Positions 1 through 7,336 of a stretch of DNA of 12,867 nt are shown in pieces. The position numbers and the translations under genes were made by a program. Source of the DNA: Acidimicrobiaceae bacterium (GTDB lineage Bacteria; Actinomycetota; Acidimicrobiia; Acidimicrobiales; Bog-793); contig DAIDIA010000057.1 of the NCBI GenBank assembly GCA_027459565.1, forward strand, positions 1-12,867. The letters are read 5' to 3'. Position 1 is the first letter of the stretch. Each line of letters starts with the position of its first letter. The notes beneath the pieces were generated by a model that was given only the letters and a program-made list of their open reading frames with translations, did not search any database and had not been told where the DNA came from.

Positions 1-980
1 CCGAGGTAGGGGCGCACCGCCTCCGACGCCGCGCCCGCCGAGACATTCACCGCATAGGGGACGAAGTCGCCACGCAGGGCGAGCACAATCTGCTCCGCGA
101 TCTGCTCTCCCGCCTTGTCCTGGGCCTCCTCGGTGCTCGCGCCGAGGTGCGGAGTCACGACAACTGTGGGAATGCCAAACAGCGGCGACTCGGTCTCAGG
201 CTCGGAATCGAACACGTCGAGTGCCGCACCCGCGACATGGCCGGAGTTGATCGCATCCGCGAGGTCCTGTTCGACGACAAGACCTCCACGCGCTGCATTG
301 ATGATCCGCACGCCGCGCTTGGTCTTGCCAAGGAGCTCTTTGTTGAACAGTCCCGCGGTCTCCTTCGTCTTCGGCAGGTGGATGGTGATGAAATCCGCGC
401 GCGCGACAAGCTCGTCGAGCTTCACAAGCTCCACGCCCATGCGCTTCGCACGATCCTCGGTGATGTAGGGGTCATAGGCGATGACGTGCATTCCGAATGC
501 CATCGCGCGCTGTGCGACAAGCGCTCCGATGCGTCCGAGTCCGACCACGCCGAGGACCTTGCCGTGCAGCTCCACGCCCTTCCACTTGGAGCGCTCCCAA
601 CGACCCTGGACGAGGGCGCTGTGCGCCTGGGGAATGTTGCGAGCCTGCGCGAGCAGGAGTGCAAAGGCGTGCTCGGCCGCCGAGAGGATGTTCGATTCGG
701 GGGCGTTGACCACCATGATGCCGAGGTTTGTCGCCGCCTCGATGTCGACGTTGTCAAGGCCGACACCGGCGCGGCCAACGACCATCAGGTCGGTTCCTGC
801 CTCGAGAAGCTCCTTGGTGACCTTGGTCGCGGAACGCACAACCAGCGCATTCGCGCCCTTGATGAGTTCGAGCAGGCTCTCCTTTGTCCAGTCGAGCTGT
901 TCGTCGACCTCAAAGCCCGCCTGGGTCATCGCATCGAGCCCAGCCTGAGCCAACTTCTCCGTGACGAGAATCCTTGCCAT
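1..980 (-). CDS. serA: D-3-phosphoglycerate dehydrogenase, 3' end cut by window edge
   Basis: Catalyses NAD-dependent oxidation of 3-phosphoglycerate to 3-phosphohydroxypyruvate, the first step of serine synthesis, in the cytosol. The first 326 residues are present and the reading frame is open to the left edge. The N-terminal substrate-binding part has the GRAGVGLDNVD motif (69-79). The Rossmann nucleotide loop VVGLGRIG lies at 145-152. The catalytic triad of the D-2-hydroxyacid dehydrogenase family is complete: Arg231 (NAARGG), Glu260 (SEPE) and His278 (TPHLGAST). The Arg-Glu-His spacing (29 and 18) matches, from memory, the long Mycobacterium-type enzyme rather than E. coli SerA. Residues after 312 (VNVSAG) look like the start of the extra intervening domain of that long type, so about 200 residues including an ACT domain probably lie outside. 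The start is supported by AAGGAGAGG at 983-991, just before ATG. It lies downstream of the aminotransferase on the same strand, but the 214-bp gap suggests its own promoter. Confidence 0.96.
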   Translation of the reverse strand, partial: MARILVTEKLAQAGLDAMTQAGFEVDEQLDWTKESLLELIKGANALVVRSATKVTKELLEAGTDLMVVGRAGVGLDNVDIEAATNLGIMVVNAPESNILSAAEHAFALLLAQARNIPQAHSALVQGRWERSKWKGVELHGKVLGVVGLGRIGALVAQRAMAFGMHVIAYDPYITEDRAKRMGVELVKLDELVARADFITIHLPKTKETAGLFNKELLGKTKRGVRIINAARGGLVVEQDLADAINSGHVAGAALDVFDSEPETESPLFGIPTVVVTPHLGASTEEAQDKAGEQIAEQIVLALRGDFVPYAVNVSAGAASEAVRPYL

Positions 981-1194
981 TACCTCTCCTTGTGATGGTC
1001 CGGTCCGTCTCCGGGTCCGGATGGTCGAGACCGTCTGTCCACGACCGTGTCTGTTTCCGTCCCCTGTACTGCACATTCCGCATCATCGGTCCCCCCGGTG
1101 ATGCACGAATCCGTCCCACGTCGCGACCTTCACCTGCAAATCTACCCTGCAGGCACGCGGTCTCTAGCGGCGCGTCCGCGGTGACGCGTGGACC
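981..1194 (-). other. Intergenic leader region upstream of serA
   Basis: This 214-bp gap separates the aminotransferase stop from the serA start, both on the minus strand. A weak -10-like hexamer TAGATT (minus strand, 1144-1139) would give a leader of about 150 nt, but I see no convincing -35 partner. The serA-proximal part is G/A-rich on the transcribed strand. It carries two copies of GGTCCGG (plus strand 997-1003 and 1014-1020) just upstream of the ribosome binding site. A short GCGTC/GACGC inverted repeat near 1168-1186 lies close behind the aminotransferase stop but has no T-tract, so it is a poor terminator candidate. I recognise no known riboswitch. Confidence 0.4.
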
Positions 1195-2448
1195 TCAGTC
1201 ACTCGCCTCTGCGAGCAGATCCGCGACCCGTTGCACGCCCTCTTCCATCTCATCGTCACCGAGCGCGTAGGAGAACCTTCCGTAACCCGGGGCGCCAAAG
1301 GCCTCTCCGGGGACAAAGGCGACGAGCGCCTCCTCGAGCACCACCTCGGCGAGTTCGAGCGTGGTCGCGGGACGACGGCCGCGGATTGACCGGCCGAGGA
1401 CCTCCTTGAACGACGGAAATGCGTAGAACGCACCCTGGGGCTCGAAGCAGGTGACCCGGTCGATGCCGTTCAGCATCGCGTGGATCGTCCTGCGACGGCG
1501 ATCGAAGGCCTCGCGCATCATCGTCACCGCCGAGAGGTCGCCCTCGAGTGCGGCGAGTGCCGCGCGCTGGGAGACGTTGTTGACGTTCGAGGTCTCGTGT
1601 GACTGGAGGTTTGTCGCGGCATTGATGACATCGACCGGTGCGATCATCCAGCCGACGCGCCAGCCCGTCATCGCATAGGTCTTCGCGACTCCATTGACGA
1701 CGATGCAGCGATCGGCAATCTCGGGGACGACGACGGGCAACGAGTGCTGCTGGTGGGTTCCATAGACGAGATGCTCATAGATCTCGTCGGTCAGCACCCA
1801 CCAGTCGCGATCGACGCAGTACCGGCCGATCGCCTCGACACCCGCGCGGTCATAGACCGCGCCGGTCGGGTTCGACGGGCTGACGAAGACCAGCATCTTC
1901 GTGCGGCTCGTCGCGTAGCGGTCGAGGAGCTCCGGAGTGACCTGGAATCCCGTCGACTCGTCCGTCGGCACAAGGACCGGAATGCCACCAGCGAGCGCGA
2001 TCGATTCGGGATAGGTCGTCCAGAAGGGCGCGGGCACGATCACCTCGTCGCCCGGATCGATCACCGTCGCAAAGGCGTTCGCGATCGCGTGCTTCCCGCC
2101 GTTGGCGACGAGCACCTGGTCAGGGGAGATGACGTAGTTCGAGTCCCGCTGGGTCTTGGTCGCGATCGCCCGGCGGAGCTCGGGAAGCCCCGCGACCGGC
2201 GTGTAGCGATGGTTCACCGTGTCCGCACAGGCCGCGATCGCCGCGGCGACGATGTGGTCCGGGGTCGGGAAATCGGGCTCGCCCGCACCGAAACCGATGA
2301 CGGAAAGGCCCGAGGCCTTCATCGACTTGGCCTTCGCATCGATCGCGAGCGTCGCCGAGGGCGCCACCGCGCCCACGCGCGCCGAGATCCGCGATCTCGT
2401 TCCGATGTCCGATGGGGCCGGTTGTGATGGAGCTGTCATACCTGCCAT
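1195..2448 (-). CDS. aspC: Class I/II pyridoxal-phosphate aminotransferase, aspartate aminotransferase type
   Basis: Fold-type I PLP aminotransferase, 417 residues, probably transferring the amino group between aspartate and 2-oxoglutarate. Visible motifs in order: FGAGEPDF (53-60), the substrate-side loop of bacterial Ib aspartate aminotransferases; NGGKHA (116-121); SNPTGA with Asn193; DEIYE with the PLP-N1 Asp221; NGVAKTYAMTGWRVGW with Schiff-base Lys256; and GRFSYA with carboxylate-binding Arg391. The length is slightly above the usual 390-400 because of a Pro/Ser-rich N-terminus. The frame stays open up to 2583, but that would overlap serC on the other strand, so ATG at 2448 is chosen; ATG at 2439 (MTAPSQ) is an alternative. 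Neither has a good Shine-Dalgarno. TAAGCA (minus, 2454-2449) could be a weak -10 for a leaderless message starting near 2439. It is divergent from serC. A broader-range or glutamate/prephenate-type aminotransferase cannot be excluded by sequence. Confidence 0.9.
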   Translation of the reverse strand: MAGMTAPSQPAPSDIGTRSRISARVGAVAPSATLAIDAKAKSMKASGLSVIGFGAGEPDFPTPDHIVAAAIAACADTVNHRYTPVAGLPELRRAIATKTQRDSNYVISPDQVLVANGGKHAIANAFATVIDPGDEVIVPAPFWTTYPESIALAGGIPVLVPTDESTGFQVTPELLDRYATSRTKMLVFVSPSNPTGAVYDRAGVEAIGRYCVDRDWWVLTDEIYEHLVYGTHQQHSLPVVVPEIADRCIVVNGVAKTYAMTGWRVGWMIAPVDVINAATNLQSHETSNVNNVSQRAALAALEGDLSAVTMMREAFDRRRRTIHAMLNGIDRVTCFEPQGAFYAFPSFKEVLGRSIRGRRPATTLELAEVVLEEALVAFVPGEAFGAPGYGRFSYALGDDEMEEGVQRVADLLAEASD

Positions 2449-2519
2449 GCTTACACAGAGAACTGTGGGGACAAAAATGCACTCGGGAGTGGGGCCTGGT
2501 GCCAGCACTGGAGAGAGAC
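2449..2519. promoter_or_regulatory. Divergent aspC/serC intergenic region with short inverted repeat
   Basis: This 71-bp segment must hold the promoters of both divergent genes unless they start further inside. It contains a perfect 5-bp inverted repeat, CACAG-AGAA-CTGTG, at 2454-2467, next to the aminotransferase start. The serC side ends in GGAGAGAGA (2510-2518), a good ribosome binding site. On the minus strand TTTGTC followed 16 nt later by TAAGCA is a weak promoter candidate for the aminotransferase. On the plus strand I see no clear -35/-10 pair. The operator idea is inference only. Confidence 0.35.
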
Positions 2520-3650
2520 ATGGCAACAATCGAAATTCCGAAGGAACTGCTCCCCCTGGACGGCCGGTTCGGAGCCGGGCCATCGAAGGTCCGCTCCGAG
2601 GCGCTTGACGCGCTCCTCGCGGCGGCGCCGACCTACCTCGGAACCTCGCACCGCCAGGCGACGGTCAAGGACGTCGTCGCGCGGGTGCGCGCGGGCCTCG
2701 CCAAGCTCTTTTCGATCCCCGACGGCTACGAGGTCGTTCTCGGCAACGGAGGGTCGACCGCGTTCTGGGACATCGCCACCTTCTGTCTCATCGAGAAGAA
2801 GAGCCAGCACCTCTCGTTCGGGGAGTTCTCCTCGAAGTTCGCCCAATCCGCGCAGATGGCTCCCTTTCTCGAAGACCCGATTGTGTTCACCTCCGAGTCC
2901 GGCACACATCCCGAGGCAGTCGCCATGGCCGAGATCGACAGCTATGGACTGACCCACAACGAGACGTCGACCGGCGTGATGACGAAGATTGCCCGGCCGA
3001 GATACGACGGCGGCAGACCCTGCGAAGGGATCGTCTTGGTCGATGCGACCTCGGCGGCCGGTGGAATCCGCGTCGACATCGAAGAGACCGACGTCTATTA
3101 CTTCGCGCCGCAAAAGTGCTTTGGCTCCGACGGTGGGCTGTGGATCGCGATCATGTCGCCGAAGGCCCTCGCCCGGGCCGCGGCCATCGGAGCCTCGGGG
3201 CGCTACATCCCCCCGTTCCTCGACCTCAACATCGCGATCGAGAACTCGCGGCTTGACCAGACCTACAACACTCCGGCACTCGTCACGCTGATGTTGCTTG
3301 CCGAACAGGTCGAGTGGTTCAACGCGAATGGCGGCCTTGAATGGTCTGCCTCACGCTCGGACGCATCGGCGAAGATCCTCTATGACTGGGCGAGCCAATC
3401 CGCGGTTGCGGATCCCTTCGTGCGCGAGCCCGCGCAACGCAGCACGGTCGTTGGCACGATCGACTTCATCGAGGGAATCGATGCGGCGGCCATCGCCAAG
3501 GTGCTCCGCGCGAACGGCATCGTCGACACCGAGCCCTACCGAAAGCTTGGACGCAACCAGCTTCGCATCTCGATGTTCCCCGGGATCGACAGCTCGGATG
3601 TCCAGAGGCTGACCGAGTGCATCGACTACGTCATCGAGAACCTCTCCTAG
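2520..3650 (+). CDS. serC: Phosphoserine aminotransferase, actinobacterial type
   Basis: Converts 3-phosphohydroxypyruvate plus glutamate to 3-phosphoserine plus 2-oxoglutarate, the second step of serine synthesis; it uses PLP and acts in the cytosol. The product is 376 residues. The N-terminus DGRFGAGPSKVR (14-25) and LGTSHRQ (40-46) are hallmarks of the actinobacterial SerC subfamily. Other landmarks are the PLP-contacting GNGGSTAFWD (75-84), Asp175 in LVDATSAAGG, Schiff-base Lys199 in FAPQKCFGSDGG, and TYNTPA (248-253). ATG at 2520 is chosen because GGAGAGAGA precedes it directly and family similarity begins here. An in-frame extension back to 2412 would run into the divergent aminotransferase gene and is unlikely. 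With serA in the same window, two of the three phosphorylated-pathway enzymes are present. serB (phosphoserine phosphatase) is not in the window. It converges on ilvC. Confidence 0.96.
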   Translation: MATIEIPKELLPLDGRFGAGPSKVRSEALDALLAAAPTYLGTSHRQATVKDVVARVRAGLAKLFSIPDGYEVVLGNGGSTAFWDIATFCLIEKKSQHLSFGEFSSKFAQSAQMAPFLEDPIVFTSESGTHPEAVAMAEIDSYGLTHNETSTGVMTKIARPRYDGGRPCEGIVLVDATSAAGGIRVDIEETDVYYFAPQKCFGSDGGLWIAIMSPKALARAAAIGASGRYIPPFLDLNIAIENSRLDQTYNTPALVTLMLLAEQVEWFNANGGLEWSASRSDASAKILYDWASQSAVADPFVREPAQRSTVVGTIDFIEGIDAAAIAKVLRANGIVDTEPYRKLGRNQLRISMFPGIDSSDVQRLTECIDYVIENLS

Positions 3651-3785
3651 TCCAACCGGACCGTTCGACGACACGACCGCGCTGTGGTGCGCGCGACATG
3701 CCACTCTGGGACCGCTTTCGCCGGTGAGACCTCCACCAGATCGTGGCGCGAGTGATCCGAGCGGGCCGATGGCCCGCGCGCTTTG
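3651..3785. other. Convergent serC/ilvC intergenic region
   Basis: This 135-bp spacer lies between the two convergent stop codons. Apart from the GC-rich hairpin at 3761-3777 I see no gene or repeat in it. The reading frames that cross it look like antisense shadows. Confidence 0.5.
3761..3777. terminator. GC-rich hairpin between convergent serC and ilvC
   Basis: Perfect 7-bp inverted repeat GCGGGCC-GAT-GGCCCGC, starting 9 nt beyond the ilvC stop and 110 nt beyond the serC stop. It could end transcription from both sides. On the serC strand it is followed by GCGCTTTGC, with only three Ts, and on the ilvC strand by no T-run. It is therefore a weak or factor-assisted terminator at best. The 3-nt loop is also tight. 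Confidence 0.4.
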
Positions 3786-4820
3786 CTAGGACTCGAGTCC
3801 ACCGGAGATGTCTTCGAGGCGCTCCTTGCCGCGCGTGATGAACGGCATCATCGCCCGAAGCTCGGCACCGATCTTCTCGATGGGATGCACGCGGCCCTTC
3901 TCCTGGAGCGCACGGTAGTTGGGAAGGCCGGCCTTGTTCTCGGCGATCCATTCGTCGGCGAACCGACCGTCCTGGATCTCATCGAGCACCTTTCGCATCT
4001 CCGCGCGCACCGCGTCATTGATGATGCGCGGGCCCCGGGTGAGGTCGCCGTACTCCGCGGTGCTCGAGATGGAAAAGCGCATGCCGGCGATGCCCTGCTC
4101 GTACATCAGGTCGACGATCAGCTTGACCTCGTGGAGACACTCGAAATAGGCGGACTCGGGCTGGTAGCCCGCGGCGACAAGCGTCTCGAATCCCGCGGTG
4201 ATCAACGAGGTCAGACCGCCGCAGAGGACAACCTGCTCTCCAAAGAGATCCGTCTCGGTCTCCTCGGTGAACGTCGTCTCAAGCACCCCTGCACGCGTCC
4301 CGCCATTCGCGTCGGCATACGCGAGCGCGATCGCCTTGGCGTTGCCCGTCGCGTCGTTCTCGACAGCGATGAGCGAGGGCACGCCGCCGCCCTCGACGTA
4401 GGTCCTGCGCACGAGGTGGCCCGGTCCCTTTGGCGCGACCATCGCGACATCCACCGTCTTTGGCGGGACGATGGTCTTGTAACGGATGTTGAATCCATGT
4501 GCGAACAAGAGCGCATCGCCGTCGTTGAGGTTGGGGGCGATGTCGCGCTCGTAGACTCCCGCCTGATCGGTGTCGGGAAGCAGGAGCATGATGACGTCCG
4601 CCTCTCTGGCCGCATCGGCGATGTCGAGCACACGGAGTCCGGCTGCCTCGGCCTTCGCGCGAGAGCGCGATCCCTGACGCAGCCCGACGCGCACGTCGAT
4701 TCCCGAGTCGCGCAGATTCAGCGCGTGCGCGTGTCCCTGAGATCCGTATCCGATGATCGCGACCTTCCGGTTCGCGATGTAGGACCGATCCGCATCCTTC
4801 TCGTAGTAAAGCGTTGGCAT
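3786..4820 (-). CDS. ilvC: Ketol-acid reductoisomerase, class I (short form)
   Basis: Isomerises and reduces 2-acetolactate or 2-aceto-2-hydroxybutyrate to the dihydroxy acids, the second common step of valine/isoleucine synthesis; it needs Mg2+ and a nicotinamide cofactor. At 344 residues it is the usual short class I form. The dinucleotide loop GYGSQGHAHALNLRDSG is at 24-40. The cofactor-specificity loop after VGL carries Ser51 and Ser53 (RQGSRSR, 48-54), which by family knowledge favours NADPH over NADH. Catalytic and metal residues are complete: His108 (AHGFN), Lys131 (APKGPGH), Asp191 and Glu195 (DLFGE), Glu227 and Glu231 (ECLHE), and Ser252 in the substrate-binding SISSTAEYG. The start is supported by AAGGAG (plus-strand complement 4827-4832), 6 nt before ATG. 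It is the last gene of ilvB-ilvN-ilvC, 87 bp after ilvN, and is presumably controlled by the ilvB attenuator. Confidence 0.97.
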   Translation of the reverse strand: MPTLYYEKDADRSYIANRKVAIIGYGSQGHAHALNLRDSGIDVRVGLRQGSRSRAKAEAAGLRVLDIADAAREADVIMLLLPDTDQAGVYERDIAPNLNDGDALLFAHGFNIRYKTIVPPKTVDVAMVAPKGPGHLVRRTYVEGGGVPSLIAVENDATGNAKAIALAYADANGGTRAGVLETTFTEETETDLFGEQVVLCGGLTSLITAGFETLVAAGYQPESAYFECLHEVKLIVDLMYEQGIAGMRFSISSTAEYGDLTRGPRIINDAVRAEMRKVLDEIQDGRFADEWIAENKAGLPNYRALQEKGRVHPIEKIGAELRAMMPFITRGKERLEDISGGLES

Positions 4821-4907
4821 GAGTGGCTCCTTGGTTTGATTCGTGAGAGATGGTCCCGGTGAACCGTGGCGAACCTCGGGAGGGAGATCTGAAGATCCGG
4901 GCGTCGC

Positions 4908-5429
4908 CTAACTCGTTCCACCCAGTTTCGGGAGCGCAACCGCCCCCGTCCTCTGAAGTTCGGAGATCTGGTAGGACCTTAGCCGTTGTTCGAAATCGTC
5001 CAGGAGGGCCGGCTCGGCGACAAGGCGCAGCATCGTCTGGGTTTCGGTCTTCTCCACAACAACCGCCCCCGTGGCCTCGGCGAGTCCGCGAAGGCCGGCA
5101 TCGGTATCGATGCCCGCGTTGACGGTGACGAGCAGGAGCTCCGCCGTGTTCGCCTCTCCGGGATCGAGTTCACTGATCTCGACCACGTTGACGAGCTTGT
5201 CGAGCTGGTCGATGACCTGCTGCAGAAGGTTCGATTCAACTGCGACCACGATCGAGATCCTCGAGAACCTCTCGTCATCGGTCGGAGCGACGGCGAGCGA
5301 GATGATGTTGTATCCGCGGCGCGAGAAGAGACCCGCCACCCGCAAGAGCACACCTGCCTTGTTCTCGACACGCGCGCTCACGAGATGATGTCGGGTTTGG
5401 ACAGCGCGATTCAACGCGGTGGGAGTCAT
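4908..5429 (-). CDS. ilvN: Acetolactate synthase small (regulatory) subunit
   Basis: Regulatory subunit of acetohydroxyacid synthase: it binds the catalytic IlvB subunit, raises its activity and confers valine feedback inhibition. It is 173 residues, typical for the family. The N-terminal ACT domain (about 14-90) has VENKAGVLLRVAGLFSRRGY (21-40) and NIISLAVAPTDD (41-52). Asn23, Gly26 and Asn41 align with the valine-site residues Asn11, Gly14 and Asn29 of E. coli IlvH, so feedback inhibition is probably intact. The C-terminal half (about 95-165) is the second ferredoxin-like domain. The start ATG overlaps the ilvB stop as ATGA (5426-5429), which implies translational coupling and matched subunit amounts. 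Confidence 0.97.
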   Translation of the reverse strand: MTPTALNRAVQTRHHLVSARVENKAGVLLRVAGLFSRRGYNIISLAVAPTDDERFSRISIVVAVESNLLQQVIDQLDKLVNVVEISELDPGEANTAELLLVTVNAGIDTDAGLRGLAEATGAVVVEKTETQTMLRLVAEPALLDDFEQRLRSYQISELQRTGAVALPKLGGTS

Positions 5430-7165
5430 CGCGGTTGGTCCGCCTGGCTCGGGTGCACGAGGATCTCGTCGTTCGATGCTCCCGAGGGAACCATCGGAAA
5501 GACCTGTTCCATCGCATCGGTGCGAAAGTCAATGACCACCGGACGGTCATTGATTCCATTGGCGCGCTCGATCGCGGCGGCGACGTCTTTGGGATCGGTG
5601 ACCCTGATGCCGACGCATCCCATCGCCTCGGCCCACAGGACGTAGTCCGGAAGGTCCGCCGAGAGATACACCTCCGAGTAGCGCTGTTCATAGAACATGT
5701 GCTGCCACTGACGCACCATGCCGAGGTAGGCGTTGTTCAGAATCGCGACCTTGATGGGAATCTGCTCGGCCGTCGCCGTGACGAGCTCCTGGGCCGTCAT
5801 CTGGAAGCAACCGTCGCCATCGACGGCCCAGACCATCTTCTCGGGATGACCGACCTTCGCGCCAAGCGCAGCGGGAACCGCGAAGCCCATCGTGCCGAGC
5901 CCTCCGGAGTTCACCCAGCTGCGCGGCTCTTCGAATCCCCAGTGCTGGGCGGCCCACATCTGGTGCTGTCCGACGCCCGAGACGAGGATCGTGTCCCGGG
6001 GAGTGAGCCGTCGGAGCTCCTCGACGACGAACTGCGGCTTGATCCTGCCGATCCCGCCGGGGGCTCGATCCCCCGCGCCGTCATAGGTGTAGGGAAAACG
6101 CGTCTTCCAGTCCTTGCAGCGCGAGAGCCATTCGCCGATCCTCTCGGGTCCCGGCGCGAGCGGTGCACGCTCGAGGTGGGCGTTCATCGCCGAGATCGCG
6201 AGGCGACAGTCTGCGGCGATCGGCACATCGGCCCTGCGCACCTTGCCAAGCTCGGCGCGGTCGATGTCGACGTGGATGACCCTGGCGCCCGTCGCGAAGT
6301 CCTCGACCCGTCCCGTCACGCGGTCATCAAAGCGCGCTCCGAGCGAGACGAGGAGATCGGAGTGCTGGAGTGCGGTCACCGCGGCGAAGTTGCCGTGCAT
6401 GCCCGGCATCCCGAGATGGAGCTCGTGGGAATCGGGAAAGGCTCCACGAGCCATCAGCGTGGTGACCACCGGGATTCCCGTGAGCTCGACAAGGCGCGCG
6501 AGTTCGTGCGCGGCGTTCGCCTTCAGCACGCCCCCTCCGACGTAGAGGACCGGCCGGCGTGCGTCGCGCAGGAGCGCGTATGCCGCCGTGACCTCATCTG
6601 GTGTCGGTTCGCCGGCCGGGTGGTACCCCGGAAGGTCGAGGACGGTCGGCTCGACGTAGTCGATCGTGGCGTTGGCGACGTCTTTTGGAAAGTCGATCAG
6701 CACCGGACCAGGACGTCCCGTCGTTGCGACGTGGAAGGCCTCGGCGACGACCCGAGCGATGTCGTTCGCATCGGTGACCAGCCAGTTGTGCTTGGTGACC
6801 GATGCCGTGATCCCCGTCGTATCGACCTCCTGAAAGGCGTCGGTACCGATCGAACTGGTCGCCACCTGGCCGGTGATGACCACGATCGGAACGGAATCCA
6901 TGTACGCGTCGGCAAGCGCAGTGACGATGTTCGTCGCGCCGGGTCCGCTCGTCACGATCGCCACACCCGGTCGGCCCGTGACCTGGGCGTAGCCCTCGGC
7001 TGCATGGCCCGCGCCCTGCTCGTGGCGGACCAGGATGTGCCGGATCGAGGAGTCGATGATCGGGTCATAGACCGGGAGGATCGCACCGCCGGGCAGACCA
7101 AATACGACCTCGACGCCCTCGCGCTCGAGGCTCTTGATCAATGCCTGTGCTCCGGTGAGTTTCAT
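5426..7165 (-). CDS. ilvB: Acetolactate (acetohydroxyacid) synthase large catalytic subunit
   Basis: Thiamine-diphosphate enzyme condensing two pyruvates to 2-acetolactate, or pyruvate plus 2-ketobutyrate to acetohydroxybutyrate; the first common step of branched-chain amino-acid synthesis. The product is 579 residues with the three domains of the family: an N-terminal pyrimidine-binding domain with catalytic Glu49 (RHEQGAGHAAEG), a central FAD-binding domain (about 190-340; GARFDDRVTG at 276-285), and a C-terminal PP domain with the GDG motif (Asp451) and NNAYLGM (Asn478) as Mg ligands. Trp487 in VRQWQ sits 36 residues after the Asp, as the AHAS-specific tryptophan does. This separates it from other ThDP decarboxylases. 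ATG at 7165 has AGGGGAG just upstream and fits the conserved start MKLTGAQAL. An extension to 7357 would translate through the attenuator and is rejected. It heads ilvB-ilvN-ilvC. Confidence 0.97.
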   Translation of the reverse strand: MKLTGAQALIKSLEREGVEVVFGLPGGAILPVYDPIIDSSIRHILVRHEQGAGHAAEGYAQVTGRPGVAIVTSGPGATNIVTALADAYMDSVPIVVITGQVATSSIGTDAFQEVDTTGITASVTKHNWLVTDANDIARVVAEAFHVATTGRPGPVLIDFPKDVANATIDYVEPTVLDLPGYHPAGEPTPDEVTAAYALLRDARRPVLYVGGGVLKANAAHELARLVELTGIPVVTTLMARGAFPDSHELHLGMPGMHGNFAAVTALQHSDLLVSLGARFDDRVTGRVEDFATGARVIHVDIDRAELGKVRRADVPIAADCRLAISAMNAHLERAPLAPGPERIGEWLSRCKDWKTRFPYTYDGAGDRAPGGIGRIKPQFVVEELRRLTPRDTILVSGVGQHQMWAAQHWGFEEPRSWVNSGGLGTMGFAVPAALGAKVGHPEKMVWAVDGDGCFQMTAQELVTATAEQIPIKVAILNNAYLGMVRQWQHMFYEQRYSEVYLSADLPDYVLWAEAMGCVGIRVTDPKDVAAAIERANGINDRPVVIDFRTDAMEQVFPMVPSGASNDEILVHPSQADQPR

Positions 7166-7232
7166 GGCTCCCCTCGCCTCTCCCTTGTGTGCCGTCTGAC
7201 CCCACCTGGCACGGATGACCATTCTAGGCGGG

Positions 7233-7263
7233 AAATAAAAACGACCTCCCGGAGGGGAGGTCG
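7233..7263 (-). terminator. Intrinsic terminator of the ilvB attenuator
   Basis: On the minus strand a perfect 9-bp stem, CGACCTCCC-CTCC-GGGAGGTCG, is followed by GTTTTTATTT-type sequence, an excellent Rho-independent terminator in a high-GC genome. It lies 30 nt after the leader-peptide stop and about 67 nt before the ilvB ATG. A terminator inside the 5' leader, after a Leu/Val-rich peptide, is the hallmark of transcription attenuation. It is by far the best intrinsic terminator in the window. Confidence 0.9.
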
Positions 7264-7265
7264 CG

Positions 7266-7295
7266 AGCGCACAGACGGCGTGGCCGGTGTGCGCT
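7266..7295 (-). promoter_or_regulatory. Long hairpin in ilvB leader (pause or alternative attenuator hairpin)
   Basis: On the minus strand AGCGCACA pairs perfectly with TGTGCGCT (8 bp). Inside, CGGC pairs with GCCG around a CAC loop, with a small internal loop (C opposite TC) between the two helices. The 5' arm begins within the stop codon of the leader peptide, so a ribosome finishing the peptide would cover it. The 3' arm ends 2 nt before the terminator stem. It is the likely pause or alternative hairpin of the attenuator. I did not find a clean antiterminator pairing that directly competes with the terminator. Confidence 0.7.
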
Positions 7296-7329
7296 AGCTC
7301 AGTACTACTACCAGTGTGAACGTGGTCAT
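7294..7329 (-). CDS. ilvB leader peptide (attenuator peptide)
   Basis: An 11-residue reading frame, MTTFTLVVVLS, ending in TAG. It has two Leu and three consecutive Val codons (GTA GTA GTA between CTG codons) in the transcribed leader of ilvB. GTA is otherwise a sparingly used Val codon in this GC-rich window, which would make the run a sensitive gauge of charged tRNA-Val. The peptide is followed at once by the hairpin and terminator of an attenuator. The design resembles the leader peptide of the Corynebacterium glutamicum ilvBNC operon, which also has a Val run. No Shine-Dalgarno is visible, and the predicted transcription start coincides with the ATG, so it may be leaderless. There is no isoleucine codon, so valine and leucine are the inferred signals. 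Confidence 0.85.
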   Translation of the reverse strand: MTTFTLVVVLS

Positions 7330-7336
7330 CGACCCG

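Noticed and set aside
910..1119. Small minus-strand open frame (69 codons, GTG start) overlapping the serA start
   Set aside because: It runs into serA in another frame, has no ribosome binding site and no recognisable features; it is most likely chance.
2449..2583. In-frame N-terminal extension of the aminotransferase
   Set aside because: It would overlap the serC coding start on the opposite strand, and the extra residues do not resemble the family.
4821..4907. Possible separate promoter or attenuator in the 87-bp ilvN-ilvC gap (GATCT-TC-AGATC repeat near 4889-4900)
   Set aside because: The repeat has a 2-nt centre that cannot form a stable hairpin, there is no T-run or leader peptide, and I see no good promoter pair. 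Only the ilvC ribosome binding site is supported.
5435..7297. Very long open frame on the plus strand opposite ilvB (similar ones opposite ilvD and gatB, at 8826-10631 and 10654-12342)
   Set aside because: They mirror the codon bias of strongly supported enzymes on the other strand, are rich in Arg, His and Asp, have no recognisable domain or convincing start, and are typical antisense shadows in high-GC DNA.
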